Assembly: GCA_035651635.1 (NCBI GenBank)
Contig: DASRFK010000205.1
Location: 1-59,212 of the forward strand
Direction: 5' to 3'
Length of the DNA: 59,212 bases
From: JANXQE01 sp035651635
Lineage (GTDB): Bacteria > Verrucomicrobiota > Verrucomicrobiia > Limisphaerales > UBA8199
The translations under genes and the position numbers were made by a program. The notes under the pieces were generated by a model. That model did no database searches. It saw only the letters and a program-made list of their open reading frames with translations, and was not told the DNA's origin. Of the stretch, positions 16,539-26,278 are shown piece by piece; position 1 is the stretch's first letter, and every line of letters starts with the position of its first letter.

Positions 16539-18860
16539 ATGAATGAAAATCACAGGGCCGGCGCACCTCCGAGCATTGGCTTGGAAGACATCCTTTTCGT
16601 AATCTTCAGACACAAGTGGAAGATCATTTCGATTTCGTTGTTGGGCATAATTGCCACGGCGAGCCTGCCAAAGGTGATGCGGCCGAAGTATATGTCGGAG
16701 GCGAAGCTGTTGATCAAGTACGTGGTGGAAGGACGGTCTCCGCAAGAAGTGGGGGGTGGCCAATCCACTGTTCAGGCGGTCGACGGGGGGATAATGAATA
16801 CTGAGTTGGAGATTCTGACGAGCAGCGATTTGGCACTTCAGGTGGTGGACGCAATCGGAGCCCAGAAAATCCTGGCAGCCTATGGCGGAGGCACGAATCG
16901 TTTTACGGCAGCCGCGGTGGTCCGGAACACAAAAAATCTAATAACTGAGACTCCTTCCAAGAGCACCGTTATTCGCATCGAGTATCGTCACCCGGATCCA
17001 GAGGTAGCGCAGATGGTGGTCACCAATTTGATCGACAGCTACATGAAGAAACACGCGGAAATTCATCGCGGAGGCGGATTTGATGAATTTCTGACTCGTG
17101 AAACCGACCAACTTCATTCTCAGTTGATCGGCACAGAGGAGTCTCTGCGTAAGGAGAAAAGCCGTCTGGGAATCGTGTCGCTGGAACAAGCGAGGAAATT
17201 CCAGGATGACCAGATCTCCAGGCTCCGTGAGAAGCTGATGGATGCACAGGCGCAACTGGCGGAAAGAGAAGCGGTGTTTACCGAAATCGCACGCCTAACG
17301 AACGAACCGCAATTAACGCCTGTGGTCAAGGCTGCCGCGCCGCCAACTGATGCGCCTGCGCCTGCGGTGATTGCACCGGAGAAAATCGCCGAGTATCAGG
17401 CGGTGCTGAGCCTGCTGGCCGATCTGAGAAAAAAAGAGCAGAACCTGCTGTTGACGTTCACGCCAGCGAGTTCGTTCGTTAAAGAACTGCAGGAGCGCAT
17501 TGCGGCAAACGTCAAAGCGAAGCAGCAGATGGAGCACGAGAATCCTGGGTTGGTTTCCGTAAGACTGCCGGAGCCGATCACCGCTTCAGGGAAGACAGAA
17601 TACGCAGCCGCCCCGCAAACCAACGGGCTGGCGGCGACAAAAGCGGAGATAGAAGGCCTGCGAGCCAAAATTGGAGCGCTGCAAAGTCAGCTTGGCGACA
17701 TTATTAAATCGGCGCAGAACCTGGGCGAATCAGAGCCGTCGCTTCTGGAACTGCAACGCCGCAAAGCACTGGAGGAGGGTTATTACTCGAACTTTTCTCA
17801 AAGCCTGGAGCAGTCGCACCTGAACGAACAAATGGGAGCTGGGAGGATTTCGAACATTAGCATCATCCAGGCGCCATCTCCTCCGGGACTCGCAGATTCC
17901 AAGCTGCGCAAGTTAATGGCGATGTCTCTGGCAGGGAGCCTGGGATTCGCCTTTGGACTGGCATTCCTGCTGGAGTTTTTCCTGGACCGCTCGATCAAGC
18001 GTCCAGCCGATATCGAAACGAAACTACAGTTACCTCTGTTCATGTACATCCCGAAGCTGAGTTTTGAGGGGAAAAGGCTCGCCTTGGCTAATGGCGAGCC
18101 GACGCCGCTGCTATCACAGGGCAAGGGCGAAGAAGCGCCTACTGAGAATGGAAACGACCATCCGGCAGTTGCGCAAGGTCCGAACGGAAACGGGCATTCG
18201 GAACAGGAGCTGGAGATTGCCCTTTGGGACCCGGCTAACAAACTGCGGCCATTTTCTGAGGCGCTGCGGGATCGGTTGATTACACATTTTGAGGTTAACA
18301 ACCTGACGCATAAGCCGAAGCTGGTGGCAGTGACAAGCTGTTCGGAAGGAGCGGGGACATCCACAGTGGCCGCAGGGTTGGCGGCATCGCTATCTGAAAC
18401 CGGTGAGGGCAACGTCTTGTTGGTGGATATGAACAACGAAAGCGCGTCGGCGCATCACTTTTACTACGGGGACCTCAAGTGCGGGATCGACGAGGCTTTG
18501 GCAAGGGAGAAGCGGGAGAGCGCGCTGGTGCAGGACAAGTTGTACTTTGTTTCAGAATTACCCAGCACTGAAAAAATGCAGAGCGCGCTTCCGCGCAGAT
18601 TCCGGGACCTGGTTCCGAAGCTCAAGGCCAGCGATTTCGATTACATCGTGTTTGACATGCCACCGATCACCCAGGTAAGCATAACGCCGAGGCTGGCGCG
18701 ATTTACGGACATAACCTTGGTGGTCGCCGAAGCCGAGAAAACGGACCGGGACGTGTTAAAACGAGCCATCGCTCTGTTGAAAGGCGCCAAGGTGGACGTG
18801 GGGGTAGTTTTGAACAAGACGCGGTCGTATGTTCCGCGTCTGTTTCTGAAAGAATTCTGA
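16539..18860 (+). CDS. Polysaccharide copolymerase (Wzz) with degenerate tyrosine-kinase-like ATPase domain
   Basis: A 773-residue protein from the ATG at 16539; a TTG at 16479 is an alternative. The N-terminal Wzz part has membrane helix 1 (WKIISISLLGIIATASL), a long periplasmic coiled-coil region, and helix 2 (SLAGSLGFAFGLAFLLEFF) followed by the Pro-containing segment RSIKRPADIETKLQLPLF. The C-terminal part is a BY-kinase/ParA-like fold. Walker A reads SEGAGTSTVAAGLA, so the usual Lys of GxGKST is Thr (residue 607). Walker A' reads LLVDMNNESAS, while Walker B (DYIVFDMPP) is kept. There is no C-terminal Tyr cluster (it ends RSYVPRLFLKEF). Known role of the family: setting chain length and coordinating export. 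Here ATP hydrolysis is doubtful, so a structural or sensor role is inferred. Confidence 0.9.
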   Translation: MNENHRAGAPPSIGLEDILFVIFRHKWKIISISLLGIIATASLPKVMRPKYMSEAKLLIKYVVEGRSPQEVGGGQSTVQAVDGGIMNTELEILTSSDLALQVVDAIGAQKILAAYGGGTNRFTAAAVVRNTKNLITETPSKSTVIRIEYRHPDPEVAQMVVTNLIDSYMKKHAEIHRGGGFDEFLTRETDQLHSQLIGTEESLRKEKSRLGIVSLEQARKFQDDQISRLREKLMDAQAQLAEREAVFTEIARLTNEPQLTPVVKAAAPPTDAPAPAVIAPEKIAEYQAVLSLLADLRKKEQNLLLTFTPASSFVKELQERIAANVKAKQQMEHENPGLVSVRLPEPITASGKTEYAAAPQTNGLAATKAEIEGLRAKIGALQSQLGDIIKSAQNLGESEPSLLELQRRKALEEGYYSNFSQSLEQSHLNEQMGAGRISNISIIQAPSPPGLADSKLRKLMAMSLAGSLGFAFGLAFLLEFFLDRSIKRPADIETKLQLPLFMYIPKLSFEGKRLALANGEPTPLLSQGKGEEAPTENGNDHPAVAQGPNGNGHSEQELEIALWDPANKLRPFSEALRDRLITHFEVNNLTHKPKLVAVTSCSEGAGTSTVAAGLAASLSETGEGNVLLVDMNNESASAHHFYYGDLKCGIDEALAREKRESALVQDKLYFVSELPSTEKMQSALPRRFRDLVPKLKASDFDYIVFDMPPITQVSITPRLARFTDITLVVAEAEKTDRDVLKRAIALLKGAKVDVGVVLNKTRSYVPRLFLKEF

Positions 18861-18870
18861 CGGGTAGCGT

Positions 18871-21147
18871 ATGGCAGACTGTGCGGCTGCCGACCAGAGG
18901 GAAGCCAGCGTGTTTCGCAATCGACTATATTACTGCTTCAAACCATTCGTACCATTCTCGGTAAGGATGGGCGTAAGGCGTTGGTTTACCAAAAGAAAGC
19001 GCGAACGGGTATCGAACTGCTGGCCGATTTTACCAGGATCGGAGCGGCAGCCGCAGGGGTGGCGAGGCTGGCCGGAAGGCAAACAATTCGCGCTGGTGCT
19101 CACGCATGATGTGGAAGGGGCGGAGGGAATTGCGAAATGCCGGCGGCTAATGGAATTGGAGATGAAACTCGGCTTCCGCTCGAGCTTCAATTTTGTTCCC
19201 GAGAACGGAGCGACTGTGCCGGAGGACTTGCGCCAGGAGTTGGTCAAAAATGGGTTCGAGGTAGGCGTTCATGATCTGCATCATGACGGCAAACTATACC
19301 GCAGCCGCCAAGCCTTTCGGAATAGCGCAGCGCGAATCAATGAGTATTTGCGAGAGTGGGGAGCGGTGGGCTTCAGATCGGGTTTCATGCTGCACAATCT
19401 GGAATGGGCGCATGATCTGAACATCCTTTATGAAGCCTCAACCTTCGATACAGATCCTTTCGAGCCCCAACCGGATGGCGTCGGGACGATCTTCCCGTTC
19501 TGGGTCTCGAAGCAGAAGGGTGGAAATGTGGGTGGAGGCGCGAACCCTGCGCAAGTGGCTGCCGAAGCCGGATACCTTGAGTTGCCTTATACGCTTCCAC
19601 AAGACTCGACGTTGTTTCTGCTGCTGAGGGAAAGGCATCCGCATATCTGGCTTGAGAAGGCGGCTTGGATTGCGAAGCACGGAGGAATGGTGTTGCTTAA
19701 CGTCCATCCGGATTATATGGATTTCGAAGGCTGCGAGTTGACCTCGCGAACGTACCCGGCGCTTTTGTATGAGATGTTCCTTAAGCATGTCCGGGAGCGT
19801 TTCGCCGGCAGTTATTGGCACCCGCTGCCGCGGGAGTTGGCTGCTGCCGTGCAGGGGCAGAGGCCTCAACTTGCGCCGCGGCCGTTGCGGGTGTGCATGG
19901 CGACCTATTCGTCTTACAAGACCGATGCGCGTGTGTCGCGCTATGCTAATACTTTGGCGGCACGAGGCGACCACGTGGATGTGCTGGCGCTGAGCAGCTC
20001 ACCGGAGGACAAGTGCCAGGAAGTAATGTCTGGAGTGAACGTGTTCCACATCCAATCCCGCTTTACCAAAAGCGAGAAATCGCCGGTGGGTTTTTTGTTG
20101 CCGGTCCTGCGATTTTTATTTCGCACAGCCGCCTGGATGGTGCGAGAGCATCGGCGCAATAAGTACGACGTTCTGCACATCCACAACGTACCCGATTTTT
20201 TGGTGTTCGCGGGAACGTGGCCGAAACTGACGGGCGCGAGCATTATACTGGACATTCACGACATCGTGCCAGAATTCTACGGAAGTAAGTTTGGCGTGAG
20301 TGAACGTTCGGTAGTGTTCAAAGTACTTGTTTGGATGGAGCGAGTTTCTTCGTGGATGGCGGATCACGTGATCTTGTCCAATGACCTGTGGCTCGAGAAG
20401 TATATCGAGCGCACGGGAGCCAGACAGAAATGCAGCGTGTTCATCAATAATGTGGATTCCGTGGTATTCGCGCCGCGCCCTCGCACACGCAAGGACGGGA
20501 AGAAGATTGTTCTATTCCCCGGCGGCCTGCAGTGGCACCAGGGCCTGGATATCGCGATTCAGGCATTCGAGGCGGTCTCCAGGGTCCTGCCCGAAGCTGA
20601 ATTTCATATTTACGGAGATGGTGGGATGAAGGGGCAACTGATAGCATTGTCTAGTGAGCTGGGGTTGAGCCAGAAAGTTCAATTCTTCAGTCCGTTACCT
20701 GTGCGTCAAATTGCGGATGTCATGTCCAATGCTGACTTGGGAGTCGTGCCGAAGCGTGCCGACTCCTTTGGGAACGAAGCGTACAGCACAAAGATCATGG
20801 AATTTATGTCAGTTGGAGTGCCGGTCATCGTGTCGAAGACCAGAATCGACCAGCACTATTTCAATGATCGCGTCGTACGGTTTTTCGATTCCGGCGATAT
20901 AGCCGGATTATCCCGGCTCATGATCGAACTGCTGGGCAATGAGAGCCTACGAAGCGAGTTGGTGGCGAATGCCGCCATTTATGCAAAGCGCCACAGTTGG
21001 GAATCGCGAAGAAGGGATTATCTGGAGCTCGTGGACAGGCTTTGTGGTCGTGAGCGTGCGGAAACAGTGGGCTCAACAGAGTTAGGGGCCACGATGGCGG
21101 ATGTTACAGCTCGGAAAGTGGCAGCGCGAGAACTGGTAGGTCTGTAA
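18871..21147 (+). CDS. Fusion: NodB-like polysaccharide deacetylase plus GT4 glycosyltransferase
   Basis: A 758-residue protein starting 10 nt after the copolymerase gene. Residues about 70-330 resemble a NodB-fold deacetylase: FALVLTHDVEG (metal-site Asp near 80), SSFNFVPENGATVPEDL, FEVGVHDLHHDGKLY and WHPLPRELA. From about 338 a complete GT4 enzyme follows: LRVCMATYSSYKTDARVSRY, VLHIHNVPDFLVF, IVLFPGGLQWHQGLDIAIQA and YSTKIMEFMSVGVPVIVSKT. No stop or frameshift separates the parts, so the fusion is real in this sequence. Coupling sugar transfer with deacetylation of the same intermediate is a reasonable inference. The GT4 half is paralogous to the enzyme at 12215. Confidence 0.88.
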   Translation: MADCAAADQREASVFRNRLYYCFKPFVPFSVRMGVRRWFTKRKRERVSNCWPILPGSERQPQGWRGWPEGKQFALVLTHDVEGAEGIAKCRRLMELEMKLGFRSSFNFVPENGATVPEDLRQELVKNGFEVGVHDLHHDGKLYRSRQAFRNSAARINEYLREWGAVGFRSGFMLHNLEWAHDLNILYEASTFDTDPFEPQPDGVGTIFPFWVSKQKGGNVGGGANPAQVAAEAGYLELPYTLPQDSTLFLLLRERHPHIWLEKAAWIAKHGGMVLLNVHPDYMDFEGCELTSRTYPALLYEMFLKHVRERFAGSYWHPLPRELAAAVQGQRPQLAPRPLRVCMATYSSYKTDARVSRYANTLAARGDHVDVLALSSSPEDKCQEVMSGVNVFHIQSRFTKSEKSPVGFLLPVLRFLFRTAAWMVREHRRNKYDVLHIHNVPDFLVFAGTWPKLTGASIILDIHDIVPEFYGSKFGVSERSVVFKVLVWMERVSSWMADHVILSNDLWLEKYIERTGARQKCSVFINNVDSVVFAPRPRTRKDGKKIVLFPGGLQWHQGLDIAIQAFEAVSRVLPEAEFHIYGDGGMKGQLIALSSELGLSQKVQFFSPLPVRQIADVMSNADLGVVPKRADSFGNEAYSTKIMEFMSVGVPVIVSKTRIDQHYFNDRVVRFFDSGDIAGLSRLMIELLGNESLRSELVANAAIYAKRHSWESRRRDYLELVDRLCGRERAETVGSTELGATMADVTARKVAARELVGL

Positions 21148-21242
21148 ACGAGCCGTGGAAAGTCCCTTTTCGGGCACTGCGGGAGCCCCTGCCCCTGCCG
21201 ATTCATGCGGCAGTCCATTCATCTGAGCTCAACGTTGATTTT

Positions 21243-22220
21243 GTGCGTCTTGATCGAATTATTAGTCTTGGGCTAGTGCAGCCTTTGCAGCGGGTGATAG
21301 GGACCTCAATAACCCCAGACAGCGCGGTTACCAGTCCAGGCGCGAGCCCTCTGTGGCCAATTCCGATTCTGATGTATCATGGGATCAGCAACGATCCCGA
21401 GCCGGGTATATCGCCTTACTACCGCGTCAAAACCAGCCCGGCGATGTTCCGCAGACAAATGGAATTGCTGGCGGATCTTGGCTATGAAACCGTCAGCCTG
21501 GAGCAACTGTTGGAGGCGACGCAGCGAAAGTGCCAGGACGGACCCGCTCATCCGCTCGATAAGCCCTCTAAACATCGCAGCTGGGTGGTGATCACCTTCG
21601 ATGACGGACTGCGTAACTTCCTCACGGAAGCGGTCCCAGTTTTGCGGCAGTTTGGTTTTACGGCGACGATGTTCCTGGCGACAAGTTTTGTCGGTCAGGC
21701 CCGACGCAGTTTCCGGCCGCGCGGCCCTTCCAGCATAATGTCCGAACAGCAGAATGCCGCAGAATGCCTGACCTGGGACGAAGTTCGTGATTTGAAGAAA
21801 GCCGGGTTTCATTTTGGTTCGCATACCGTGACGCACCCGAACTTAATCGAGCTATCCTGGCCGGAAGTTGAAACGGAGTTGGGGAATTCCAAGGCGGAGA
21901 TCGAGCAGAAGCTTGGCGAACCGATTTCCACCTTTGCGTATCCGTATGCGTTCCCTCAAGCCGATCGAGCATTCACGGCGGGATTGCGCCAGAGACTGGC
22001 GGGGGCCGGTTATCGTGTGGCAGTGACGACGCAAATTGGGCGCACCCGCATCGGAGACGATCCGTTGCGCCTCAAACGGCTTCCGGTTAACGGCGCAGAC
22101 GACCTAAGCCTCTTCGCGGCAAAACTGAACGGCGCGTATGACTGGCTGGAGCCGGTGCAAGGGTTAAGCAAGCGGCTGAAGCAGGTAGTCCGGCGCAAGC
22201 CAAGCCTGGCTCAGATTTGA
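21243..22220 (+). CDS. Polysaccharide deacetylase (NodB domain)
   Basis: A 325-residue protein with a GTG start. The carbohydrate esterase 4 motifs are all visible: ILMYHGIS (residues 43-49), VVITFDDGLRN with the metal and catalytic Asp pair (119-121), HFGSHTVTHPNL giving the two metal His (194, 198), and FAYPYAFP. It removes N- or O-acetyl groups from a polymer or precursor. There is no clear signal peptide, so it may act in the cytoplasm on lipid- or nucleotide-linked intermediates, or have a shorter start. It belongs to the plus-strand operon, 95 nt after the fusion gene. Confidence 0.9.
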   Translation: MRLDRIISLGLVQPLQRVIGTSITPDSAVTSPGASPLWPIPILMYHGISNDPEPGISPYYRVKTSPAMFRRQMELLADLGYETVSLEQLLEATQRKCQDGPAHPLDKPSKHRSWVVITFDDGLRNFLTEAVPVLRQFGFTATMFLATSFVGQARRSFRPRGPSSIMSEQQNAAECLTWDEVRDLKKAGFHFGSHTVTHPNLIELSWPEVETELGNSKAEIEQKLGEPISTFAYPYAFPQADRAFTAGLRQRLAGAGYRVAVTTQIGRTRIGDDPLRLKRLPVNGADDLSLFAAKLNGAYDWLEPVQGLSKRLKQVVRRKPSLAQI

Positions 22221-22257
22221 TCGAACCGACGCAAAACCGTTTACCTTAAAGGCAACT

Positions 22258-23130
22258 TTGCGCGATCTCGCGTACATCATCATTACTCCGGTGCGGAATG
22301 AGGCGGAGCACGTGCCGAAGACTATCGAGTCTGTAACCAGCCAAACGATTCGGCCCGTTAAATGGGTCATCGTTAACGACGGATCCACCGACGGCACTGG
22401 AGCGATCCTCGATGCGGCCGCGCAGCGGCACCCCTGGATAAACGTCGTGCATCGGGGCGACCGCGGCTTTCGCAAATCCGGCGGCGGAGTGGTTGAGGCT
22501 TTCTATGATGGCTATGAGCTGGCGCGTGGCATCCCCTGGGATTTCCTCGTGAAGCTGGACGGAGATCTCTCGTTTGGGCCCGATTACTTCGCAAGCTGCT
22601 TCAAACAATTCCGGGCCGACACCGAGCTAGGGATCACGGGCGGCGCGATTTGCGCGATGATCGATGGCGAGCTGGTGGAAGAGTCAAAAGGCGATCCTCC
22701 GTTTCATGTCCGTGGCGCGACGAAAATATACCGGCGGGAATGTTGGCAAGCCATCGGCAGCCTCATGAAGGCCCCCGGGTGGGATACCCTGGACGAGATT
22801 AAGGCCAATATGACCGGCTGGCGGACTTATACGCTGCACGATCTCAAACTGCACCAGCACCGAATCACGGGCGGCGCGGATGGGAGCTGGAAAAACTGGG
22901 TCAAAAACGGCATGGCAAATTACGTGGCCGGATACCATCCGGCATTCATGCTTGCGAAATGCATAAAACGCGCGCTCAGCGGTCCCTCGGTGACTGTGCC
23001 GGCGGGCTTGGCTTATGGTTTCCTGAGCGGATACCTGAAACGCGCGCCCCGCACAGAGCCAGACGTGATGGGCTACGTGCGCCAGCAGCAATGGAAGAAG
23101 CTTTTGCACCAGCCGAGTCTTTGGGGCTGA
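22258..23130 (+). CDS. GT2-family glycosyltransferase
   Basis: A 290-residue GT-A enzyme with a TTG start, the only in-frame start that keeps the first strand (LAYIIITPVRNEAEHVPKTI). The donor-site motifs are VIVNDGSTDGT and FLVKLDGDLSFGPDYF (D-x-D). The acceptor-side segment is FHVRGATKIYRRECW. There are no strong membrane helices, so it is cytoplasmic or peripheral. It is 37 nt after the deacetylase gene and 9 nt before the next GT2, clearly co-transcribed. Specificity cannot be read from sequence. Confidence 0.88.
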   Translation: MRDLAYIIITPVRNEAEHVPKTIESVTSQTIRPVKWVIVNDGSTDGTGAILDAAAQRHPWINVVHRGDRGFRKSGGGVVEAFYDGYELARGIPWDFLVKLDGDLSFGPDYFASCFKQFRADTELGITGGAICAMIDGELVEESKGDPPFHVRGATKIYRRECWQAIGSLMKAPGWDTLDEIKANMTGWRTYTLHDLKLHQHRITGGADGSWKNWVKNGMANYVAGYHPAFMLAKCIKRALSGPSVTVPAGLAYGFLSGYLKRAPRTEPDVMGYVRQQQWKKLLHQPSLWG

Positions 23131-23139
23131 GTCGCGCCA

Positions 23140-24126
23140 ATGCAAAACCATCAAAATCCAGGCACCGGCGAGCCAAAGGCGGATATCTCGGTGATCATCA
23201 TCAACTGGAATTCGAAAGAGGACGTACGTCGTTGTCTCGCGAGCTTCAACCAAGTCGATTCGAAGCTGAACCTGGAAATCATCGTCGTGGACAACGCGTC
23301 GCACGATGGCTGCGAGCAGATGCTGGCCTCGGAGTTTCCCGGAGTGCGTTTCGTGCAGAGCGGCGCGAATCTCGGTTTCGCAAAGGGAAATAACCTCGGC
23401 GCGCGGCACGCGACCGGACGGGCTTTGCTGTTTCTGAATCCCGACACCGAGTTGCTGGAAGATTCGTTCAGCGCGCTGCTCTCGCGCCTGGATTCGCTTC
23501 CCTCTGCGGGAGCCGTGGGCTGCAAGCTGCTCAACGCCGACCGCTCTCTGCAGACGAGCTGCGTGCAGTCTTTTCCCACCGTGCTCAACCAGTTTTTAGA
23601 CTCTGATTTGTTGCGTGCGCGCTTTCCCTCGTCGGTTCTGTGGGGAACCGCGGCTCTCTATTCAGCCGACAAAGACCCTAAAGCGGTGGAAGCGCTCTCC
23701 GGCGCATGCATCATGATGAAGCGCGAGGTTTTTGACCATGTGCAGGGATTCACGGAGGCGTACTTCATGTACGGCGAGGACCTGGATATTTGCTTCAAGG
23801 TGCATGGCGTGGGACACAAGGTTTATTACCTGGCGGAAACAAGCCTGGTCCACTATGGCGGCAACAGCACACAAAAGGCGAAAAGCGGTTTCTCGTATGT
23901 GATGATGCGAGAATCGACGTATCGCTTCTTTCGCTTGAACCGCGGGTTGGCCTCGGCGGTGTGCTACCGGCTGGCGATGGCCGTAACCTCCCTTTGCCGC
24001 TTGGTCTGCATCCCCCCTTTAATGCTGGCGGGGAACCGCATCGTGCGGCACGGCGTGGGCTCGTTGCACAAATGGGCCTCGGTGCTGCGCTGGAGTATTG
24101 GGTTGGAGGCATGGGTTAAAAGCTAG
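23140..24126 (+). CDS. GT2-family glycosyltransferase, rhamnosyltransferase-like
   Basis: A 328-residue protein of the WbbL/RfbF-like GT2 type: DISVIIINWNSKEDVRRCL, IIVVDNASHDGCEQML, GANLGFAKGNNLGARHA and LLFLNPDTELLEDSF. The later motif SGACIMMKREVF and GFTEAYFMYGEDLDICFKVH holds the catalytic-site ED pair. This subgroup often transfers deoxysugars such as rhamnose, which would fit the deoxysugar genes further downstream; that is inference. The C-terminal part (YRLAMAVTSLCRLVCIPPLML) may sit on the membrane. Confidence 0.9.
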   Translation: MQNHQNPGTGEPKADISVIIINWNSKEDVRRCLASFNQVDSKLNLEIIVVDNASHDGCEQMLASEFPGVRFVQSGANLGFAKGNNLGARHATGRALLFLNPDTELLEDSFSALLSRLDSLPSAGAVGCKLLNADRSLQTSCVQSFPTVLNQFLDSDLLRARFPSSVLWGTAALYSADKDPKAVEALSGACIMMKREVFDHVQGFTEAYFMYGEDLDICFKVHGVGHKVYYLAETSLVHYGGNSTQKAKSGFSYVMMRESTYRFFRLNRGLASAVCYRLAMAVTSLCRLVCIPPLMLAGNRIVRHGVGSLHKWASVLRWSIGLEAWVKS

Positions 24127-24273
24127 ACAAGATTTTCACGAATAACACGAATTCCGAGCAGTACACACGAATTTGAAAACGATGCATATCCATCTCCATC
24201 AGTGTTCATCAGCGGCTTTCAACCGCATGGTTGCGGCCCGAACAGGAGTGGTCGTTTTTGGAGCGTAACTGAA

Positions 24274-26187
24274 ATGTGTGGCATAGCTGGAAAATTAATG
24301 CTCCATCCTGAAGCGCGGGTCGAGCGCCCGGAAATCGAGCGAATGCTGGGGCCCATCTCTCATCGCGGGCCCGACGGCACCGGGATCCACCTGGACGGTT
24401 GCGCGGGGTTGGGGCATTGCCGCCTGGCCATCATCGACCTGAGCACCGGCGATCAGCCAATGTGCAACGAGGATGCCAGCGTCTGGCTCGTTTTCAACGG
24501 GGAGATTTACAATTACCGGGACCTGCGAAAAGTGCTCATCGGGAAAGGCCACACTTTTCGCTCTAAATCCGATACAGAGGTTATCATCCACGCGTATGAA
24601 GAGTTCGGTGACGACTGCGTCTCTCACCTTCGGGGGATGTTTGCCTTTGCTATTTGGGATTCCAAACGGCGACGCCTCTTCGTTGCGCGGGATAGGGTTG
24701 GGATTAAGCCGCTGTACTATTGCCAGACCAAAAACGCGTTTTACTTCGGGTCCGAGCTTAAGTCGATCATTGCCGATGAATCCATCGCACGAGACGTAAA
24801 CCTGGTGGCCCTGCGCCGGTTCCTTTCCTTCAATTACCTCCCGGGGGAAGAAACGATGCTGAAAGGAATCCTCAAGCTGTCTCCGGGCCATACATTGTCA
24901 GTGGCCGACGGCAAGGTGGCGATCCGGCGGTACTGGGACCTGCGTTTTAGCCGCGAACGCTGGTCGATCCGGTACGAGGACGCCGTCGAGGAGTTAAGAG
25001 AGCTGCTGGCGTCGACGGTGCGGGACCATATGATTGCCGACGTTCCGGTGGGGGTGCTCTTAAGCGGCGGCGTGGATTCCTCGGCAGTGCTTGGATACGC
25101 GGTAAAAGGAACGGACAAACAGGTGGCCAGTTTCACGGTGGGGTTTGACGGGGACCAGGTGGTTGATGAGCGGCCGTACGCGCGCATGGCGGCCGAAAGA
25201 TTTGGGACTAAGCACTTCGAGACGACAATATCTGCTGAAGATTTTTGGAATTTCCTGCCCTCCTACGTCTGGCATATGGAAGAGCCTGTATGCGAGCCAC
25301 CGGCGGTCGCCCTTTACTATGTGAGCAAACTGGCGCGCCGCCACGTCAAAGTGCTCCTTTCGGGCGAAGGCGGGGACGAGGTATTTGCGGGATATCCCAA
25401 TTATCCGAACATGCTCAAGCTGGCGCGGCTGCGCGATGCGCTGGGGCCGCTGGCGCGACTGGTTGGGGGGGCCGCCGCCTGGGCCGGAGCCGCTTTCGGT
25501 GATGTTCGGGTTCAGCGGTATGGCTATGCGCTCGGGCGCTCTTTGGGGGACCATTATTTCAGCCGCACGTCGGGTCCGACGGCTTTGTTCAATCGTTCGG
25601 CGCAGCCTCTCCTGGCGCGAGATTTTTATGAAAGCACATCGGAGTTTTCTGCCAGCCGTGAAGTGAAGGCACTAATGGGGAACGATGACGGTGAGCTGCT
25701 GCTGGACCAGATGCTGTACGTCGACACAAAGACCTGGCTACCGGATGACTTGTTAATCAAAGCCGACAAAATCACCATGGCCAATTCCATTGAGTTGCGC
25801 GTGCCGCTTTTGGATCATAAGGTCCTGGAGTTTGCAGCTTCTCTTCCGGCTGACTTCAAGGTGCGGAATGGTGAAACCAAGCGCGTGCTGAAATCAGCCT
25901 TCGAGGGATCAGTGCCGGAAGCCATTTTGAATCGCCGGAAAGTAGGATTTCCCGTGCCATACGAGGGCTGGTTATGCAACCAGCTTTATGACAGAGTTAA
26001 GTCGTGCCTGCTTTCGGAGAAAGCCGTGAGACGCGGATATTTCGACCGGGCAGAGCTTGCAAAATGGTTGGAGGAAAGTCCGCAACGGCCCGCGTACTCG
26101 AAGGAGTTTTTCGTGCTCCTGGTCACCGAGCTCTGGCACCAGAGATTCGTCGATCAATCCAGCAGCGTAAAACCAGGCTATGTTTAG
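24274..26187 (+). CDS. asnB: Asparagine synthase-type amidotransferase (AsnB, exopolysaccharide-locus type)
   Basis: A 637-residue protein. The start is fixed at the ATG at 24274, because removal of Met exposes the catalytic Cys of MCGIAGKLML; the open frame before it is not used. The N-terminal Ntn glutaminase has ISHRGPDGTG, LGHCRLAIIDLS and VFNGEIYNYRDLR. The synthetase domain has VLLSGGVDSSAVLGYA (pyrophosphate loop, near residue 263) and LLSGEGGDEVFAGYP. AsnB-like enzymes are standard members of PEP-CTERM/exosortase polysaccharide loci, where they probably amidate a uronic acid or other polymer component rather than make free asparagine. Glutamine supplies the nitrogen. The last well-packed gene before the AT-richer central block. 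Confidence 0.93.
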   Translation: MCGIAGKLMLHPEARVERPEIERMLGPISHRGPDGTGIHLDGCAGLGHCRLAIIDLSTGDQPMCNEDASVWLVFNGEIYNYRDLRKVLIGKGHTFRSKSDTEVIIHAYEEFGDDCVSHLRGMFAFAIWDSKRRRLFVARDRVGIKPLYYCQTKNAFYFGSELKSIIADESIARDVNLVALRRFLSFNYLPGEETMLKGILKLSPGHTLSVADGKVAIRRYWDLRFSRERWSIRYEDAVEELRELLASTVRDHMIADVPVGVLLSGGVDSSAVLGYAVKGTDKQVASFTVGFDGDQVVDERPYARMAAERFGTKHFETTISAEDFWNFLPSYVWHMEEPVCEPPAVALYYVSKLARRHVKVLLSGEGGDEVFAGYPNYPNMLKLARLRDALGPLARLVGGAAAWAGAAFGDVRVQRYGYALGRSLGDHYFSRTSGPTALFNRSAQPLLARDFYESTSEFSASREVKALMGNDDGELLLDQMLYVDTKTWLPDDLLIKADKITMANSIELRVPLLDHKVLEFAASLPADFKVRNGETKRVLKSAFEGSVPEAILNRRKVGFPVPYEGWLCNQLYDRVKSCLLSEKAVRRGYFDRAELAKWLEESPQRPAYSKEFFVLLVTELWHQRFVDQSSSVKPGYV

Positions 26188-26278
26188 GTGGACTAGGCGA
26201 AGATAGGTGCTAGGTAGCGTTCCTTAGAGTCTCTGCACAAGCCACACCAAAGTCGCATCTAAAGGATTGCCTGGTAGT

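Noticed and set aside
24202..24273. Upstream extension of the AsnB-type gene
   Set aside because: The catalytic Cys must follow the initiator Met, which fixes the start at 24274.
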